DNA from: Nocardia arizonensis
GTDB lineage: Bacteria; Actinomycetota; Actinomycetes; Mycobacteriales; Mycobacteriaceae
DNA: 64,000 nucleotides
Direction: 5' to 3'
Assembly (NCBI RefSeq): GCF_001310275.1
Contig: NZ_LGYZ01000078.1
Span: 62,001-126,000, forward strand
The translations under genes and the position numbers were made by a program. Position 1 is the first letter of the stretch, and each line of letters begins with the position of its first letter. The notes beneath the pieces are model-generated. The model was not told where the DNA came from. It was given only the letters and a program-made list of their open reading frames with translations, and did not search any database. Shown here piece by piece: positions 34,331 through 43,069 of the stretch.

Positions 34331-36061
34331 TCATGCGGTGTCGCGCAGTCCACTGCTCGGCGGCGGTTGAGGTGCGCGGATGCGCGCGCCCCGCCGCTGC
34401 CAGTTCCAGACCGCGACGAGATCGGTGTTCTTGTCGAGGACGCGTACCAGGGTGCGGACGCGGTCGAGATCGATGTCGGCGGGCGCCAGATTATCGAATC
34501 GGCGGCCCGCCAACTGTGTGGGGGTTCCCGGGTCGATCTGACCGGGCGGGAAGGCTATGAGCAGGTCGGTCGCCGTTCGGATGCCGAGTTGGCGCAGCGC
34601 GACGCGGGTGTCGGTGCCCGCGTGGCTGTGCGAGGGCTGCTCCGACGACTCTTCGCCGCGTGCGGATTCGCCGTCGTCGAGGTGGAGGTAGAGCTGGGCC
34701 TGGTCGATCCAATCCACGAGGCGACCCAGCGGAACGCGGGTGTGGAGTATGACGTCGACCAGATTGGCCGTCACCAGACTCTGCATATCCTCGATGCCTT
34801 CCTCGATGAGTCGGGATTCGTACCAGACATTGAGGCCGTCGATCCGGTTGAGCGGGTACTCCGGGGTCAGCTGCGGTACCGCGTGGCGGAGCGTGACCGC
34901 CGCGGCCCGATGCAGTGCGTAGATACCCGCGATCGGGAATACGCCCACGACGAAGGCGACCACCGCCTGCACGCTCGGCCCGAAGCGGTAGACCAGTTGA
35001 TACAGCGGTGCCAGGACGGTGAAAACAACGATGATCCGCAGCAGCGCCGACGCGTACGCGCTCGGCCTGAGATCGCTCTGGAAGAACCGTCGGACAAGAC
35101 TCTGCAAGGTGAACACATAGGCGCCGAGAAATCCGAATTTCAGGAAGTCCCAGACCGTAATCGGGTTCTCGATGAAGCTCGTATCCCACAGGATCGCGGT
35201 CCAACAGGTCGCGAAGACGGTCGTGGCGAGGAAGACCGGAAACAGGGTTTCGGTCTTGACCGCGAAATCGGAGCCGCTCGGCGACGATACCGCGCGCCCA
35301 TAATAGGCATTGAATTTCTGCCGGTAGATATTTTGCTCCTCATCCAGAAGGAAGCCGTCGTCATCGAGCCATTCCCGGTAGAACTCGGAGGCTTTCGGTG
35401 GTTTGGGCAAGTATCGCGGCTCGTCCACCGCGAGACGGTGTAGATGGATGACGTACTCGTTCCACAGCGCGCTCGCGCGCTGTCGCAGAAATCGGATGTA
35501 CAACCAGCTCGGCAGGAACGACAATACCCAGACGAGAAATGCCTTCAGCAATCCGGAGATATCGGCCGCGTAATACTGGCGCTCGAATCCGCCCCAGACC
35601 GTGAGGAAAGCGAACGCGATCGGTACGGCGAACAGGAGATTCATCCACACCAGAATCATGGTGTGACCGAGCCATCGCGCGGATCGACTCCACCGCCGGG
35701 CGCGGCGAACGAGCGAGCCGTCGGTGACGGGTTCGGTCGCCGATTGCGTCAATGCCAGCAGCGCCGCGCGGGTATGCGGAAGCTCGCGCAATGCCAGATC
35801 CACCTGGTCCACGAGCCGTCTGCGGTCCGCATGGCCCTTCATCTCCTCGACCAGGGCGGCGAGCGCCGGAGTGTGTCGGAACAACTCGGCGAGTTCGACG
35901 TCGACGGCCGCGGCGACCCGGTCGCAGTCGGTGAGGAATCCCGCCGCGAGGCGGGACCGGTCGCCGCGGTCGTACGCGCGATCGTCGGCATATCGCGCCG
36001 ACATCGCGAGAGCCGCCGAGAGTTGTCTCGCCAAGACGTGTGTTCGGGCCGCGAGATCCAT
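34331..36061 (-). CDS. Large membrane protein of unknown function
   Basis: This 576-residue protein has a soluble helical N-terminal domain (about 1-125). About six hydrophobic helices follow, in regions around 132-158, 170-190, 275-300, 308-325 and 345-385. Aromatic-rich loops lie between them, and the C-terminal cytosolic domain has a highly charged stretch (DDGESARGEESSEQPSH). It is not recognised as a transporter or enzyme. GGAGG ten bases before the ATG supports the start. It is divergent from the LysM gene. Confidence 0.75.
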   Translation of the reverse strand: MDLAARTHVLARQLSAALAMSARYADDRAYDRGDRSRLAAGFLTDCDRVAAAVDVELAELFRHTPALAALVEEMKGHADRRRLVDQVDLALRELPHTRAALLALTQSATEPVTDGSLVRRARRWSRSARWLGHTMILVWMNLLFAVPIAFAFLTVWGGFERQYYAADISGLLKAFLVWVLSFLPSWLYIRFLRQRASALWNEYVIHLHRLAVDEPRYLPKPPKASEFYREWLDDDGFLLDEEQNIYRQKFNAYYGRAVSSPSGSDFAVKTETLFPVFLATTVFATCWTAILWDTSFIENPITVWDFLKFGFLGAYVFTLQSLVRRFFQSDLRPSAYASALLRIIVVFTVLAPLYQLVYRFGPSVQAVVAFVVGVFPIAGIYALHRAAAVTLRHAVPQLTPEYPLNRIDGLNVWYESRLIEEGIEDMQSLVTANLVDVILHTRVPLGRLVDWIDQAQLYLHLDDGESARGEESSEQPSHSHAGTDTRVALRQLGIRTATDLLIAFPPGQIDPGTPTQLAGRRFDNLAPADIDLDRVRTLVRVLDKNTDLVAVWNWQRRGARIRAPQPPPSSGLRDTA

Positions 36062-36126
36062 GATCGCCTCCGACGAACGCCTGCGTCACCGGGACCGATA
36101 GTAGCGTCGTGGCTTCGCTCGAGAAA

Positions 36127-36142
36127 GAGTAGTCCACTACTC
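36127..36142. promoter_or_regulatory. Palindrome in the membrane protein / LysM divergent region
   Basis: GAGTAG-TCCA-CTACTC is a perfect 6-bp inverted repeat, 66 bp upstream of the membrane protein gene. It is a possible operator; the factor is unknown. Confidence 0.35.
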
Positions 36143-36356
36143 GCCGATCATCGTGTACGCATTTCTGACTACCCGGAGGTCGTTGAAGTAAGAATTACCT
36201 TTCGCGGGACGGAAACAGCGGCGCGCGTAGTGTGATACCCGAATTCGAGCCAAGTCGTCCGATGTCCTTGATGGTCGGCGAGCCGGAAGTAGGCTGAGGC
36301 TGTCCATTCAACTCCCGTGAACCGCAGTGCGGGATTCTGTCGGAAGGATCATCGCG

Positions 36357-36833
36357 ATGATAAGCACTCACACCGTCGTCGAGGGCGAAACCCTGTCGGC
36401 GATTGCGCAGAAATTCTACGGGCAGGCAGGGTTTTTCAAGCTCGTCGCCGTCGCCAGCGGCATATCGGATCCCGACCGGATTCGCCCCGGTCAGGTACTG
36501 CTGCTTCCGGAGGTGGGCAACAAGCACACGGTGGCGGCGGGGGAGACCCTGTCCGGCCTGGCGGCGAGCTACTATCACCCCCGCAACTCGAATCTGTATC
36601 CGCTGATCGCCGCGGCCAATCACATCGATGATCCCGACAAGATCGACGTGGGCCAGGTACTCATCATTCCCGGCATCTCCTACACCGTCGTCGCGGGCGA
36701 CACGCTGTCCGCGCTCGCCGAGCGCTTCTACGGCGACGCCACGCTGTTCCCGCGGCTCGCCGAGGCGAACGACATCTCGAATCCTGATGTCATCGATGTC
36801 GGCCAGGTCCTGATCGTTCCGCCGAAAAAGTAG
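36357..36833 (+). CDS. Triple LysM domain protein without signal peptide
   Basis: This 158-residue protein is built almost entirely of three LysM modules: about 5-51 (THTVVEGETLSAIAQKFYG), 57-105 (KHTVAAGETLSGLAASYY) and 109-155 (SYTVVAGDTLSALAERFYG). Each ends with a VGQVLIIP-type strand. LysM binds N-acetylglucosamine polymers such as peptidoglycan. No secretion signal or membrane helix is present, so export must be non-classical, or the protein acts inside the cell like YgaU-type proteins. GGAAGGA lies eight bases before the ATG. It ends 4 bp from the convergent hemC-like gene. Confidence 0.9.
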   Translation: MISTHTVVEGETLSAIAQKFYGQAGFFKLVAVASGISDPDRIRPGQVLLLPEVGNKHTVAAGETLSGLAASYYHPRNSNLYPLIAAANHIDDPDKIDVGQVLIIPGISYTVVAGDTLSALAERFYGDATLFPRLAEANDISNPDVIDVGQVLIVPPKK

Positions 36834-36837
36834 GCGG

Positions 36838-37770
36838 TCAGTGGGGGATGGCGTCGATCAGCGCTCGGGCGCCCTGGCGCAGTAGGTCGGCGCCCACGAA
36901 GAAGCCGAGTGCCTGCGGGTCCTCCGGGACGCCCCAGTGCTGTGCGTCGAGCCACCGGGTGCCGTCGAGATCGAACACTTTGCCGTGCAGGGTGAGGCGT
37001 CCGGTGGCGTCGGTGGTGGCATAGCCCGCGATCGGCGAATTGCAGTGGCCCTGAAGGGCGTGCAGCATGGCGCGTTCGGCGTCGGCGGTGCGGTGGGTGG
37101 CCGGATCGTCCATGCGCGCGCCGAGTTCGAGCAGTTCGGCGTCGTCGCGGCGGCATTCGAGCACGATCACGCCCGCGCCGATCGGCGGCAGCATGGTCTC
37201 CAGATCCAAGGTCTCGGTGATCCGGTGCTGCTGTCCGACCCGGTGCAGACCGGACACGGCGGCGATCAGCACGTCGACGTAGCCCTCCTCGAGCCGGGCC
37301 AGACGCGTGTTCACATTGCCGCGCAACGGTTTCACCGTCAGGTGCGGGTAGTGCAGGCGCAGCTGGGCCGTGCGGCGCACGGAACTCGTGCCGACCACCG
37401 TGCCCGACGGCAGTTCCCGAAGCGCCGCGCCGGTGCGGGTGATGACCGCGTCGTGGACGTCGTCGCGGGGGAGGTAGCCGTTGAAGGCCAGTCCCTCCGG
37501 CACGGGGATGTCACCGGGAATGTCCTTGAGGCAGTGCACCGCCAGATCGGCCTCGTCGGCCAGCAGCGCGCGGTCGATCTCCTTGACGAAGGCGCCCTTG
37601 CCGCCGAGCGCGGACAGATCGCCCATCCAGCGGTCGCCCGCGGTGGTCACCTTGACGAGTTCGGATCTCACGCCGAATTCCGCGAGCAGCCCGGCGACCT
37701 GTTCGGCCTGGGCCACCGCCATCGGGCTGGATCGGGTGGCGATGCGAATGATGCGCGTCCGCGACATCAT
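36838..37770 (-). CDS. hemC: Porphobilinogen deaminase (hydroxymethylbilane synthase), divergent stand-alone copy
   Basis: This 310-residue HemC has the catalytic Asp in HCLKDIP (D83), the substrate Arg motifs GTSSVRR (128-133) and RGNVNTRL (150-157), and the dipyrromethane-cofactor cysteine C243 in LQGHCNSPIAGY. Several signatures differ from canonical HemC (HSxKDxP and GGCxxPIG), and the gene is not with hemA/hemB/hemD. It may be a second, divergent copy. It condenses four porphobilinogens to hydroxymethylbilane. Two adjacent ATG codons (37770 and 37767) could start it. Confidence 0.85.
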   Translation of the reverse strand: MMSRTRIIRIATRSSPMAVAQAEQVAGLLAEFGVRSELVKVTTAGDRWMGDLSALGGKGAFVKEIDRALLADEADLAVHCLKDIPGDIPVPEGLAFNGYLPRDDVHDAVITRTGAALRELPSGTVVGTSSVRRTAQLRLHYPHLTVKPLRGNVNTRLARLEEGYVDVLIAAVSGLHRVGQQHRITETLDLETMLPPIGAGVIVLECRRDDAELLELGARMDDPATHRTADAERAMLHALQGHCNSPIAGYATTDATGRLTLHGKVFDLDGTRWLDAQHWGVPEDPQALGFFVGADLLRQGARALIDAIPH

Positions 37771-37878
37771 TCGGACTCTACTACGGGAGTTTCGGGGACA
37801 TGGCGACGGGGCGGCCTCCGCGCGGGGAGGACCGCCCCGGCCGGTCCGTGAAACGCGTTCGCGGTGGCGGTATCCGAT

Positions 37879-39546
37879 TCAGCCGAGGCGAGCGGCGAGC
37901 GAGCGACCCGCGGCGCGGCCGGAGAAGATGCAGCCGCCGAGGAAGGTGCCCTCGAGCGCGTTGTAGCCGTGCACGCCGCCGCCGCCGAAACCGGCCACCT
38001 CGCCCGCGGCGTAGAGCCCCGGCAGCGGCGCGCCGTCGGGGCCGATGACCCGGGACTCGAGATCGGTTTGCAGACCGCCGAGTGTCTTGCGGGTCAGGAT
38101 GTTCAGGCGCACCGCGATGAGCGGGCCGTGGGCGGGATCGAGGATGCGGTGCGGTTTGGCGACCCGGCCCGCCTTGTCGCCGAAATAGCGCCGCGCGTTG
38201 GCGATCCCCATGACCTGGCTGTCCTTGGTGTACTTGTTGTCGAGTTCGCGGTCCCTGGCGATGATTTGGCGTTCGAGCGTCTCGTAGTCCAGTTTCGGCC
38301 CGCGCGCGATCTCGTTCATCCCGTCGACGAGTTTCCGCAGCGAATCGGCGACGACGAAATCGACGCCGTGCTGTTTGAAAGCCTCCACCGGACCCGGTGC
38401 GCCCTTGGCGACGCGGCTGCGCAATGTCAGCCCCAGATCCTTTCCGGTGAGATCCGGATTCTGCTCCGAGCCCGACAGCGCGAATTCCTTCTCGATTATC
38501 GATTGGGTCAGCACGAACCACGAATAGTCGTGGCCGGTGGCCAGGATCGCCTTCATGGTGGTGTTGGTGTCGTAGCCGGGGAAGCAGGGGGCGGGCAGGC
38601 GCTTGCCCTCGGCGTCGAACCACAGCGAGGACGGACCGGGAATGATCCTGATGGCGTGGTCGGGCCAGATCGGATTCCAGTTGAGGACGCCCTCGGTGTA
38701 GTGCCACATGCGGTCGCGGTTGACGATGGTCGCGCCCGCCGCCTCGGCGATGCCGAGCATGCGGCCGTCGACGTGCGCGGGCACGCCGGAGATGAGGGTC
38801 CGCGGGCACGGGCCGAGCCGGTCGGTGGGCCAGTTGCGGCGGATGAGTTCATGGTTGTGGCCGATGCCGCCGGAACTCACCACCACCGCCTGCGCCCGGA
38901 AGTCGAACTCGCCCACGGCGTCGCGCGAGGTGGCGACCCCGCGTTCGGCGGTGGTGTCCTCGAGCACCGCGCCGCGGACGCCGACCACCGCGCCGTCCTC
39001 CACGATCAGTTCGTCCACCCGATGCCGGAAGGAGAACCGCACAAGTCCGCGCCGTTCGGCGTCGAGCACCGGATCGGCGAAGACCCGGACGACCTCGGGA
39101 CCGGTGCCCCAGGTGAGGTGGAATCTCGGCACCGAATTGCCGTGGCCGTCGGCCAGCGCGCCGCCGCGTTCGGCCCAACCGACCAGCGGGGTGACTCGTA
39201 GGCCGAGGGCGTGCAGGTAGTCCCGCTTCTCGTGGGCGGCGAAGTGGACGTAGGCCGCGGCCCACTGCCTGGCCCAGTGGTCCTCGTCGTCGCGGTCGAA
39301 GCCCGCCGAGCCGAGCCAGTCCTGAAGCGCCAGGTCATGGGAGTCCTTGATACCGAGGCGGCGTTGTTCGGGGCTGTTCACCAGGAACAGTCCGCCCAGT
39401 GACCAGAACGCCTGACCGCCCAGATTGTTGCGATTCTCCTGATCGATCAGGTGTACTGTGCGGCCCGCTTTCGCCAGTTCGTGGGCGGCCACCAGTCCGG
39501 CCAAGCCCGCGCCGACCACGATGACATCGGAACTGAGATCGGTCAT
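37879..39546 (-). CDS. FAD-binding dehydrogenase, KstD-like (Rv0785-type)
   Basis: This 555-residue flavoprotein of the FAD_binding_2 / 3-ketosteroid dehydrogenase family has N-terminal IVVGAGLAGLVAAHELAKAG, a middle substrate domain, and C-terminal LPGLYAAGEVAGFGGGGVHGYNALEG. The last motif closes the FAD site. Known relatives introduce double bonds into ketosteroids or fumarate-like substrates; this subgroup's substrate is not settled. The second ATG (39546) is used because CGAAGGA sits five bases before it, while the first ATG (39552) directly abuts the Shine-Dalgarno. It forms an operon with the tetR gene 2 bp upstream. Confidence 0.86.
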   Translation of the reverse strand: MTDLSSDVIVVGAGLAGLVAAHELAKAGRTVHLIDQENRNNLGGQAFWSLGGLFLVNSPEQRRLGIKDSHDLALQDWLGSAGFDRDDEDHWARQWAAAYVHFAAHEKRDYLHALGLRVTPLVGWAERGGALADGHGNSVPRFHLTWGTGPEVVRVFADPVLDAERRGLVRFSFRHRVDELIVEDGAVVGVRGAVLEDTTAERGVATSRDAVGEFDFRAQAVVVSSGGIGHNHELIRRNWPTDRLGPCPRTLISGVPAHVDGRMLGIAEAAGATIVNRDRMWHYTEGVLNWNPIWPDHAIRIIPGPSSLWFDAEGKRLPAPCFPGYDTNTTMKAILATGHDYSWFVLTQSIIEKEFALSGSEQNPDLTGKDLGLTLRSRVAKGAPGPVEAFKQHGVDFVVADSLRKLVDGMNEIARGPKLDYETLERQIIARDRELDNKYTKDSQVMGIANARRYFGDKAGRVAKPHRILDPAHGPLIAVRLNILTRKTLGGLQTDLESRVIGPDGAPLPGLYAAGEVAGFGGGGVHGYNALEGTFLGGCIFSGRAAGRSLAARLG

Positions 39547-39548
39547 GT

Positions 39549-40238
39549 TCATCCTTCGGGTGAGATGGGTGTTCGGCTCGGGTCCGGTTCGCTGTAGGCC
39601 AGCACGATATGGGTCAGCAGATCCGTGCGCCTGCGACGCACCGCGGCATCGGTCGGTTCCATCAGCACCTGCACGGCGGTGCCGTCGTGCGCCGCCACGA
39701 TCGCTCGGCCGAGGGCGAGCGGATCGGCGACGGTGCGCCCGATGCGGGCGAGCGCGTCCAGTACGGTCGGCATGAGCGCGGTGACGATGGCGTCCTCACG
39801 GTCTGCCATCGCCCGGCGCAGTCCGGCGGTGCGCAGGGCGTGCGCGGTGAACTCGGCGCTGATCCGGTACCACGCCTCGTCAAGCGGCACCGCGCGCTCG
39901 AGGCGGTCGACGGCGTCGTGGACATCGCGCACCTCCTCGGTGGTCGTGTGATCCAGCGCGGCGCGCACATCGGCCGACATGGCCGCCGAGCGCTGCTCCC
40001 ACAGGGCCAGGAAGAGTTCGTCGAGCGAGCGGAAATTCGAGTAGAACGCGCCGCGGGTATATCCGGCGCGCCCGCAGATCCGCTCCACCGACGCGCGGCC
40101 GAATCCCTCCGCGGCGAACACCTCGTACGCCGCGGTGAGCAGACGGTCGCGGGTCTCGCCGCGACGGCGGGTGACGCGGCGCGGCGCGTTCGGGTCCGCG
40201 GGTGACGCCACGCGCACCTCCTCGGATGAACTGGGCAT
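39549..40238 (-). CDS. TetR-family transcriptional regulator
   Basis: This 229-residue protein has an N-terminal TetR HTH (about 30-75: RDRLLTAAYEVFAAEGFGRASVERICGRAGYTRGAFYSNFRSLDEL pattern), preceded by a short basic extension. The C-terminal ligand domain is typical in length. It is co-transcribed with the downstream KstD-like flavoprotein gene, so it probably represses its own operon. Repeated GTATCCGAT elements upstream are the likely operator. Confidence 0.87.
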   Translation of the reverse strand: MPSSSEEVRVASPADPNAPRRVTRRRGETRDRLLTAAYEVFAAEGFGRASVERICGRAGYTRGAFYSNFRSLDELFLALWEQRSAAMSADVRAALDHTTTEEVRDVHDAVDRLERAVPLDEAWYRISAEFTAHALRTAGLRRAMADREDAIVTALMPTVLDALARIGRTVADPLALGRAIVAAHDGTAVQVLMEPTDAAVRRRRTDLLTHIVLAYSEPDPSRTPISPEG

Positions 40239-40261
40239 GCTGACTCTCAGAATACAGAATC

Positions 40262-40289
40262 GTATCCGATGCGGTGTTGTATCCGATAC
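40262..40289. promoter_or_regulatory. Candidate TetR operator repeats
   Basis: GTATCCGATGC at 40262-40272 and the palindrome GTATC-C-GATAC at 40279-40289 are repeats 17 bp apart, 24-51 bp upstream of the tetR start. They fit autoregulation of the tetR / flavoprotein operon. Confidence 0.5.
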
Positions 40290-40559
40290 GGAGATGTATT
40301 CCGGCGCGAGCGGGCTGGGCACGGTTCGGTGATGTCGGGTCTCGGTGCTGTCGGGGCGGTGGATTCGCGCGGACTCGGACCGTAGTCGATCGGGCCGTCG
40401 AAGGGGTCGGTTCGCCGCCTTCCCGCCCGGTCGCCGAGGTTCTGCGTGGCGCAAGGGATCTCGACTTCACGTCCCGCACAACGATCCGGCGTTGCGGCGA
40501 TTGCGCTTCGGTCGCGTTGCTTGACGGGCCTTCTCGCCGTTCCTACCTTCGCGAATATA

Positions 40560-40595
40560 GCCGAGTGACCCCTGTGGTGACGGGGGTCACTCGGC
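40560..40595 (+). promoter_or_regulatory. Strong hairpin in the cutinase leader
   Basis: A perfect 13-bp stem (GCCGAGTGACCCC at 40560-40572, complement at 40583-40595) with a 10-nt loop is followed by TTCTC. It lies 30 bp before the cutinase ATG. No gene precedes it on either strand in a position to need a terminator. It may be an attenuator or an mRNA-stabilising 5' structure. Confidence 0.55.
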
Positions 40596-40625
40596 TTCTC
40601 ACAACGACGTGAGTGGGTGATCACG

Positions 40626-41270
40626 ATGGGATTTCGACAGTTTCGACGCTCCGGGAAATGGCTTCCGATACCGACATTCGCGGTTCTGGTGTTGATAGCG
40701 GCGGCGACGAGTATCGGTGCGACGGCATGGGCCGGTGACTGCGCGGCGGTGGACGTCGTCGTGGCGCGGGGCACCGACGAGCCGGGAGCGCTCGGCTCGG
40801 TGATCGGCGATCCGCTCTATGACACACTGGCACAGCGACTTCCGGTCGACTCCAGTGCGTACGCGGTGCGGTATCCGGCGAATCTGGCGTTCCCGACGTC
40901 GGTCGCCGAAGGTGTCGCGGACATGTACGGACATATCACGGCGCAGGCCGCCCGATGCCACGGACAGCGTTTCGTCCTCGTCGGGTACTCGCAGGGCGCG
41001 CTGGTCACCCACGGGGTGCTCGGCACGGTGGCGGCGCCCGCCATCGCCACGCTCCCACCGAGTCTGGCCCCGTCCATCGTGGCCGTCCTGCTGTTCGGCG
41101 ATCCGCTGCGCGCGGTGGGGTGGCAGGTGCCCGCTCCGTACTCGGACAACGTCGCCGACTACTGCACCGGCGGCGACGCCATCTGCGGCGGCGGACTGGT
41201 CGCCGACGCGCATACCGCCTACGGCTGGGCCATGGAGCCGGCGGCGTCGTTCGCGGCCGACCGGATCTGA
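40626..41270 (+). CDS. Secreted cutinase-family serine esterase
   Basis: This 214-residue protein has a signal peptide (basic MGFRQFRRSGK, hydrophobic core to about residue 37). The mature cutinase fold has S122 in GYSQGA, D184 in TGGDAIC and H196 in DAHTAYG as the catalytic triad. Four Cys (39, 111, 180, 187) can form the two conserved disulfides. It hydrolyses esters of lipids or cutin-like polymers outside the cell, as the Culp proteins do in mycobacteria. The ATG at 40626, with GGTGA five bases upstream, is chosen over a GTG at 40617. It is convergent with the SDR gene across a strong terminator. Confidence 0.9.
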   Translation: MGFRQFRRSGKWLPIPTFAVLVLIAAATSIGATAWAGDCAAVDVVVARGTDEPGALGSVIGDPLYDTLAQRLPVDSSAYAVRYPANLAFPTSVAEGVADMYGHITAQAARCHGQRFVLVGYSQGALVTHGVLGTVAAPAIATLPPSLAPSIVAVLLFGDPLRAVGWQVPAPYSDNVADYCTGGDAICGGGLVADAHTAYGWAMEPAASFAADRI

Positions 41271-41274
41271 AATC

Positions 41275-41307
41275 CGCGACGGCGGCGGCCTCGTCGCCGC
41301 CGTCGCG
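41275..41307. terminator. Bidirectional terminator hairpin
   Basis: A perfect 13-bp stem, CGCGACGGCGGCG at 41275-41287 and its complement at 41295-41307, with a 7-nt loop. It lies in the 48-bp gap between the convergent cutinase and SDR genes. Confidence 0.75.
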
Positions 41308-41318
41308 AAATTCAATGT

Positions 41319-42788
41319 CTACCAGCGTAAGCCGGGAACGATCCGGGCCACCCGCGCGGCCGGTCCCGGCATCGCCATCAGTGGGCGCAGCACGGGCGCG
41401 AGTGCGGTGAGCGCCGTGCCCGAGGCGAGCTCGGAACCGTTCCCGGTCGCCGCGGGTAGCGCCGAGATACCTTGTGCGGCAGATGATTCCCCGAACAGCC
41501 GGTATCCCTGGTGCATGATCGACCGCTTGACCGATGGCATGAGCAGATCGACCGCCTGGGCGAAGGCGCCGACCGGGGTGTCGATCCGGTCGGGACGTTC
41601 GGCCAGCGCCCTGACCACGATGGCCGCCGCCTGATCGGGATCGGCCACCGGCAGGGACCGGTACAGGTCCGTCGGCCCGATCATCGGCGTGCGCACCAAC
41701 GGCATACGCACCTCCGCGCTCGCGCGCCTGCGGTTCGGGTCGAGGTGGGTGCGCCAGTACTGCCACAGCGTCGCGGCGTAGGTGTCGAATTCGGGGACCT
41801 CGATTCCGGTGCCGCGCAGTTGCGCGCGGGTGGAATCGCAGACGAATCGTGACGGAATGTCGATGTGCGGCGCCACCTCGGCCGGGATGCCGAGACGGTC
41901 GAAGAGGAAGTCGCGCACCCCCGCGACCCCGGGGAGGCGCGCGAGCACGCCGAGTGCGGAGGCGCTGCCGGGCAGCACGCCGATGCCGGTGGGCGCGCCT
42001 GCCGCGGCGGCCAGCGCCCGGTAGATATCGCCGAACGGCTGCGGATGCGGATTGACCAGGTGGAAGGTGCGGCGGTCGAGTCCACGGCGTCCGATGAGCG
42101 CCACCATGGCCGCCGCCACGTAGTCGACGGGCACGATATTGGTTGCGCCGAGATCGGGCAGCGGAATCGGCAGTTCGGGCAGTCCCGCGAGCGCGGCGAT
42201 GGCGGGGAAGAAGTAGTAGGGCCCGTCGATCTTGTCCATCTCGCCGGTGCGCGAGTCGCCCACGACGATGGAGGGCCGGTAGATCCGCCAGCGCACTCCG
42301 CTCGACGCGCGCACGATCTTCTCCGCGGCGAATTTGGTGCGGTGATACGGCGAGGTGAGGTTCTGGCCGAGGTCGAAATCCTCCTCGAAGAAGGCGCCGC
42401 GGTGATCGCCCGCCACCGCGATCGAGGACACGTGGTGCAGCACCGCCCCGCACTCGCGGGCCAGGTCGAGCACCGCGCGCGTGCCCTCGACATTGGCGCG
42501 CCGGGCGGTCTGCTCGTCGGCGGTCAAGTCGTATACCGCGCCGAGGTGCACCACGTGGTCGGCCTTGGGCGCGGACGTGCGCAGACCGAGCCGATCGGCG
42601 GTGAGATCGCCGACGAGCGCGAACACCCGTTCGCTGCCCGTCCATCCGGTGGCGAGTTCGTGGAATTTCGCCAGCGACTCCGCGCGCACCAGGACGTGCA
42701 CGATCGCGGCGGAATCGCTGTCGAGTAGTCGCTGTACGACGCGCCTGCCGAGGAAACCGGTACCGCCCGTCACGATGTAGGAAACCAT
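41319..42788 (-). CDS. Extended SDR, fatty-acyl-CoA-reductase-like (NAD_binding_4)
   Basis: This 489-residue protein has the N-terminal cofactor motif TGGTGFLG (8-15), VVHLGAVYDL, and the active-site pattern SS ... YHRTK typical of extended SDRs and male-sterility-type acyl reductases. The C-terminal half, after about residue 340, is a helical domain with PMIGPTDLYRSL, seen in actinobacterial members often fused to a second SDR. Likely a reductase of acyl-CoA or a lipid intermediate. A strong AGGAGGG precedes the ATG by four bases. Stand-alone gene. Confidence 0.8.
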   Translation of the reverse strand: MVSYIVTGGTGFLGRRVVQRLLDSDSAAIVHVLVRAESLAKFHELATGWTGSERVFALVGDLTADRLGLRTSAPKADHVVHLGAVYDLTADEQTARRANVEGTRAVLDLARECGAVLHHVSSIAVAGDHRGAFFEEDFDLGQNLTSPYHRTKFAAEKIVRASSGVRWRIYRPSIVVGDSRTGEMDKIDGPYYFFPAIAALAGLPELPIPLPDLGATNIVPVDYVAAAMVALIGRRGLDRRTFHLVNPHPQPFGDIYRALAAAAGAPTGIGVLPGSASALGVLARLPGVAGVRDFLFDRLGIPAEVAPHIDIPSRFVCDSTRAQLRGTGIEVPEFDTYAATLWQYWRTHLDPNRRRASAEVRMPLVRTPMIGPTDLYRSLPVADPDQAAAIVVRALAERPDRIDTPVGAFAQAVDLLMPSVKRSIMHQGYRLFGESSAAQGISALPAATGNGSELASGTALTALAPVLRPLMAMPGPAARVARIVPGLRW

Positions 42789-43069
42789 CGACCCTCCTGC
42801 TGTCCATTCGAACCGTGTTGTCGGCGACGTGATCCGGCATGCGGCGGTGAATGCGGAGATCGGGATTCGGCGCCGCGCGGCGACATGACAGCCAGCGGGC
42901 CGAAAGCAGGAACACCTTCGTCCTGACCGATAGGCAACGGTAATGGAAGCGCGGGGGCACCGGCAAGTCGCTGACCTGCCGGTGCGCTGTGGGTATCGTC
43001 ACCGCCGCCCGCTCGGTGATTTGTGTGTGTTACAACAGTTTCAGATGTCTGCGCGGATATCGCGGTGGC

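Larger units (their letters stand above)
40239..40625. other. Divergent intergenic region (tetR / cutinase)
   Basis: This is 387 bp without a credible gene. It holds the GTATCCGAT repeats near the tetR side and a strong hairpin near the cutinase side, both listed separately. Nothing else is recognised. Confidence 0.45.

Noticed and set aside
40560..40595. Hairpin as an ordinary terminator of a preceding gene
   Set aside because: The region 40239-40560 holds no credible plus-strand gene, and the minus-strand tetR is read away from it.
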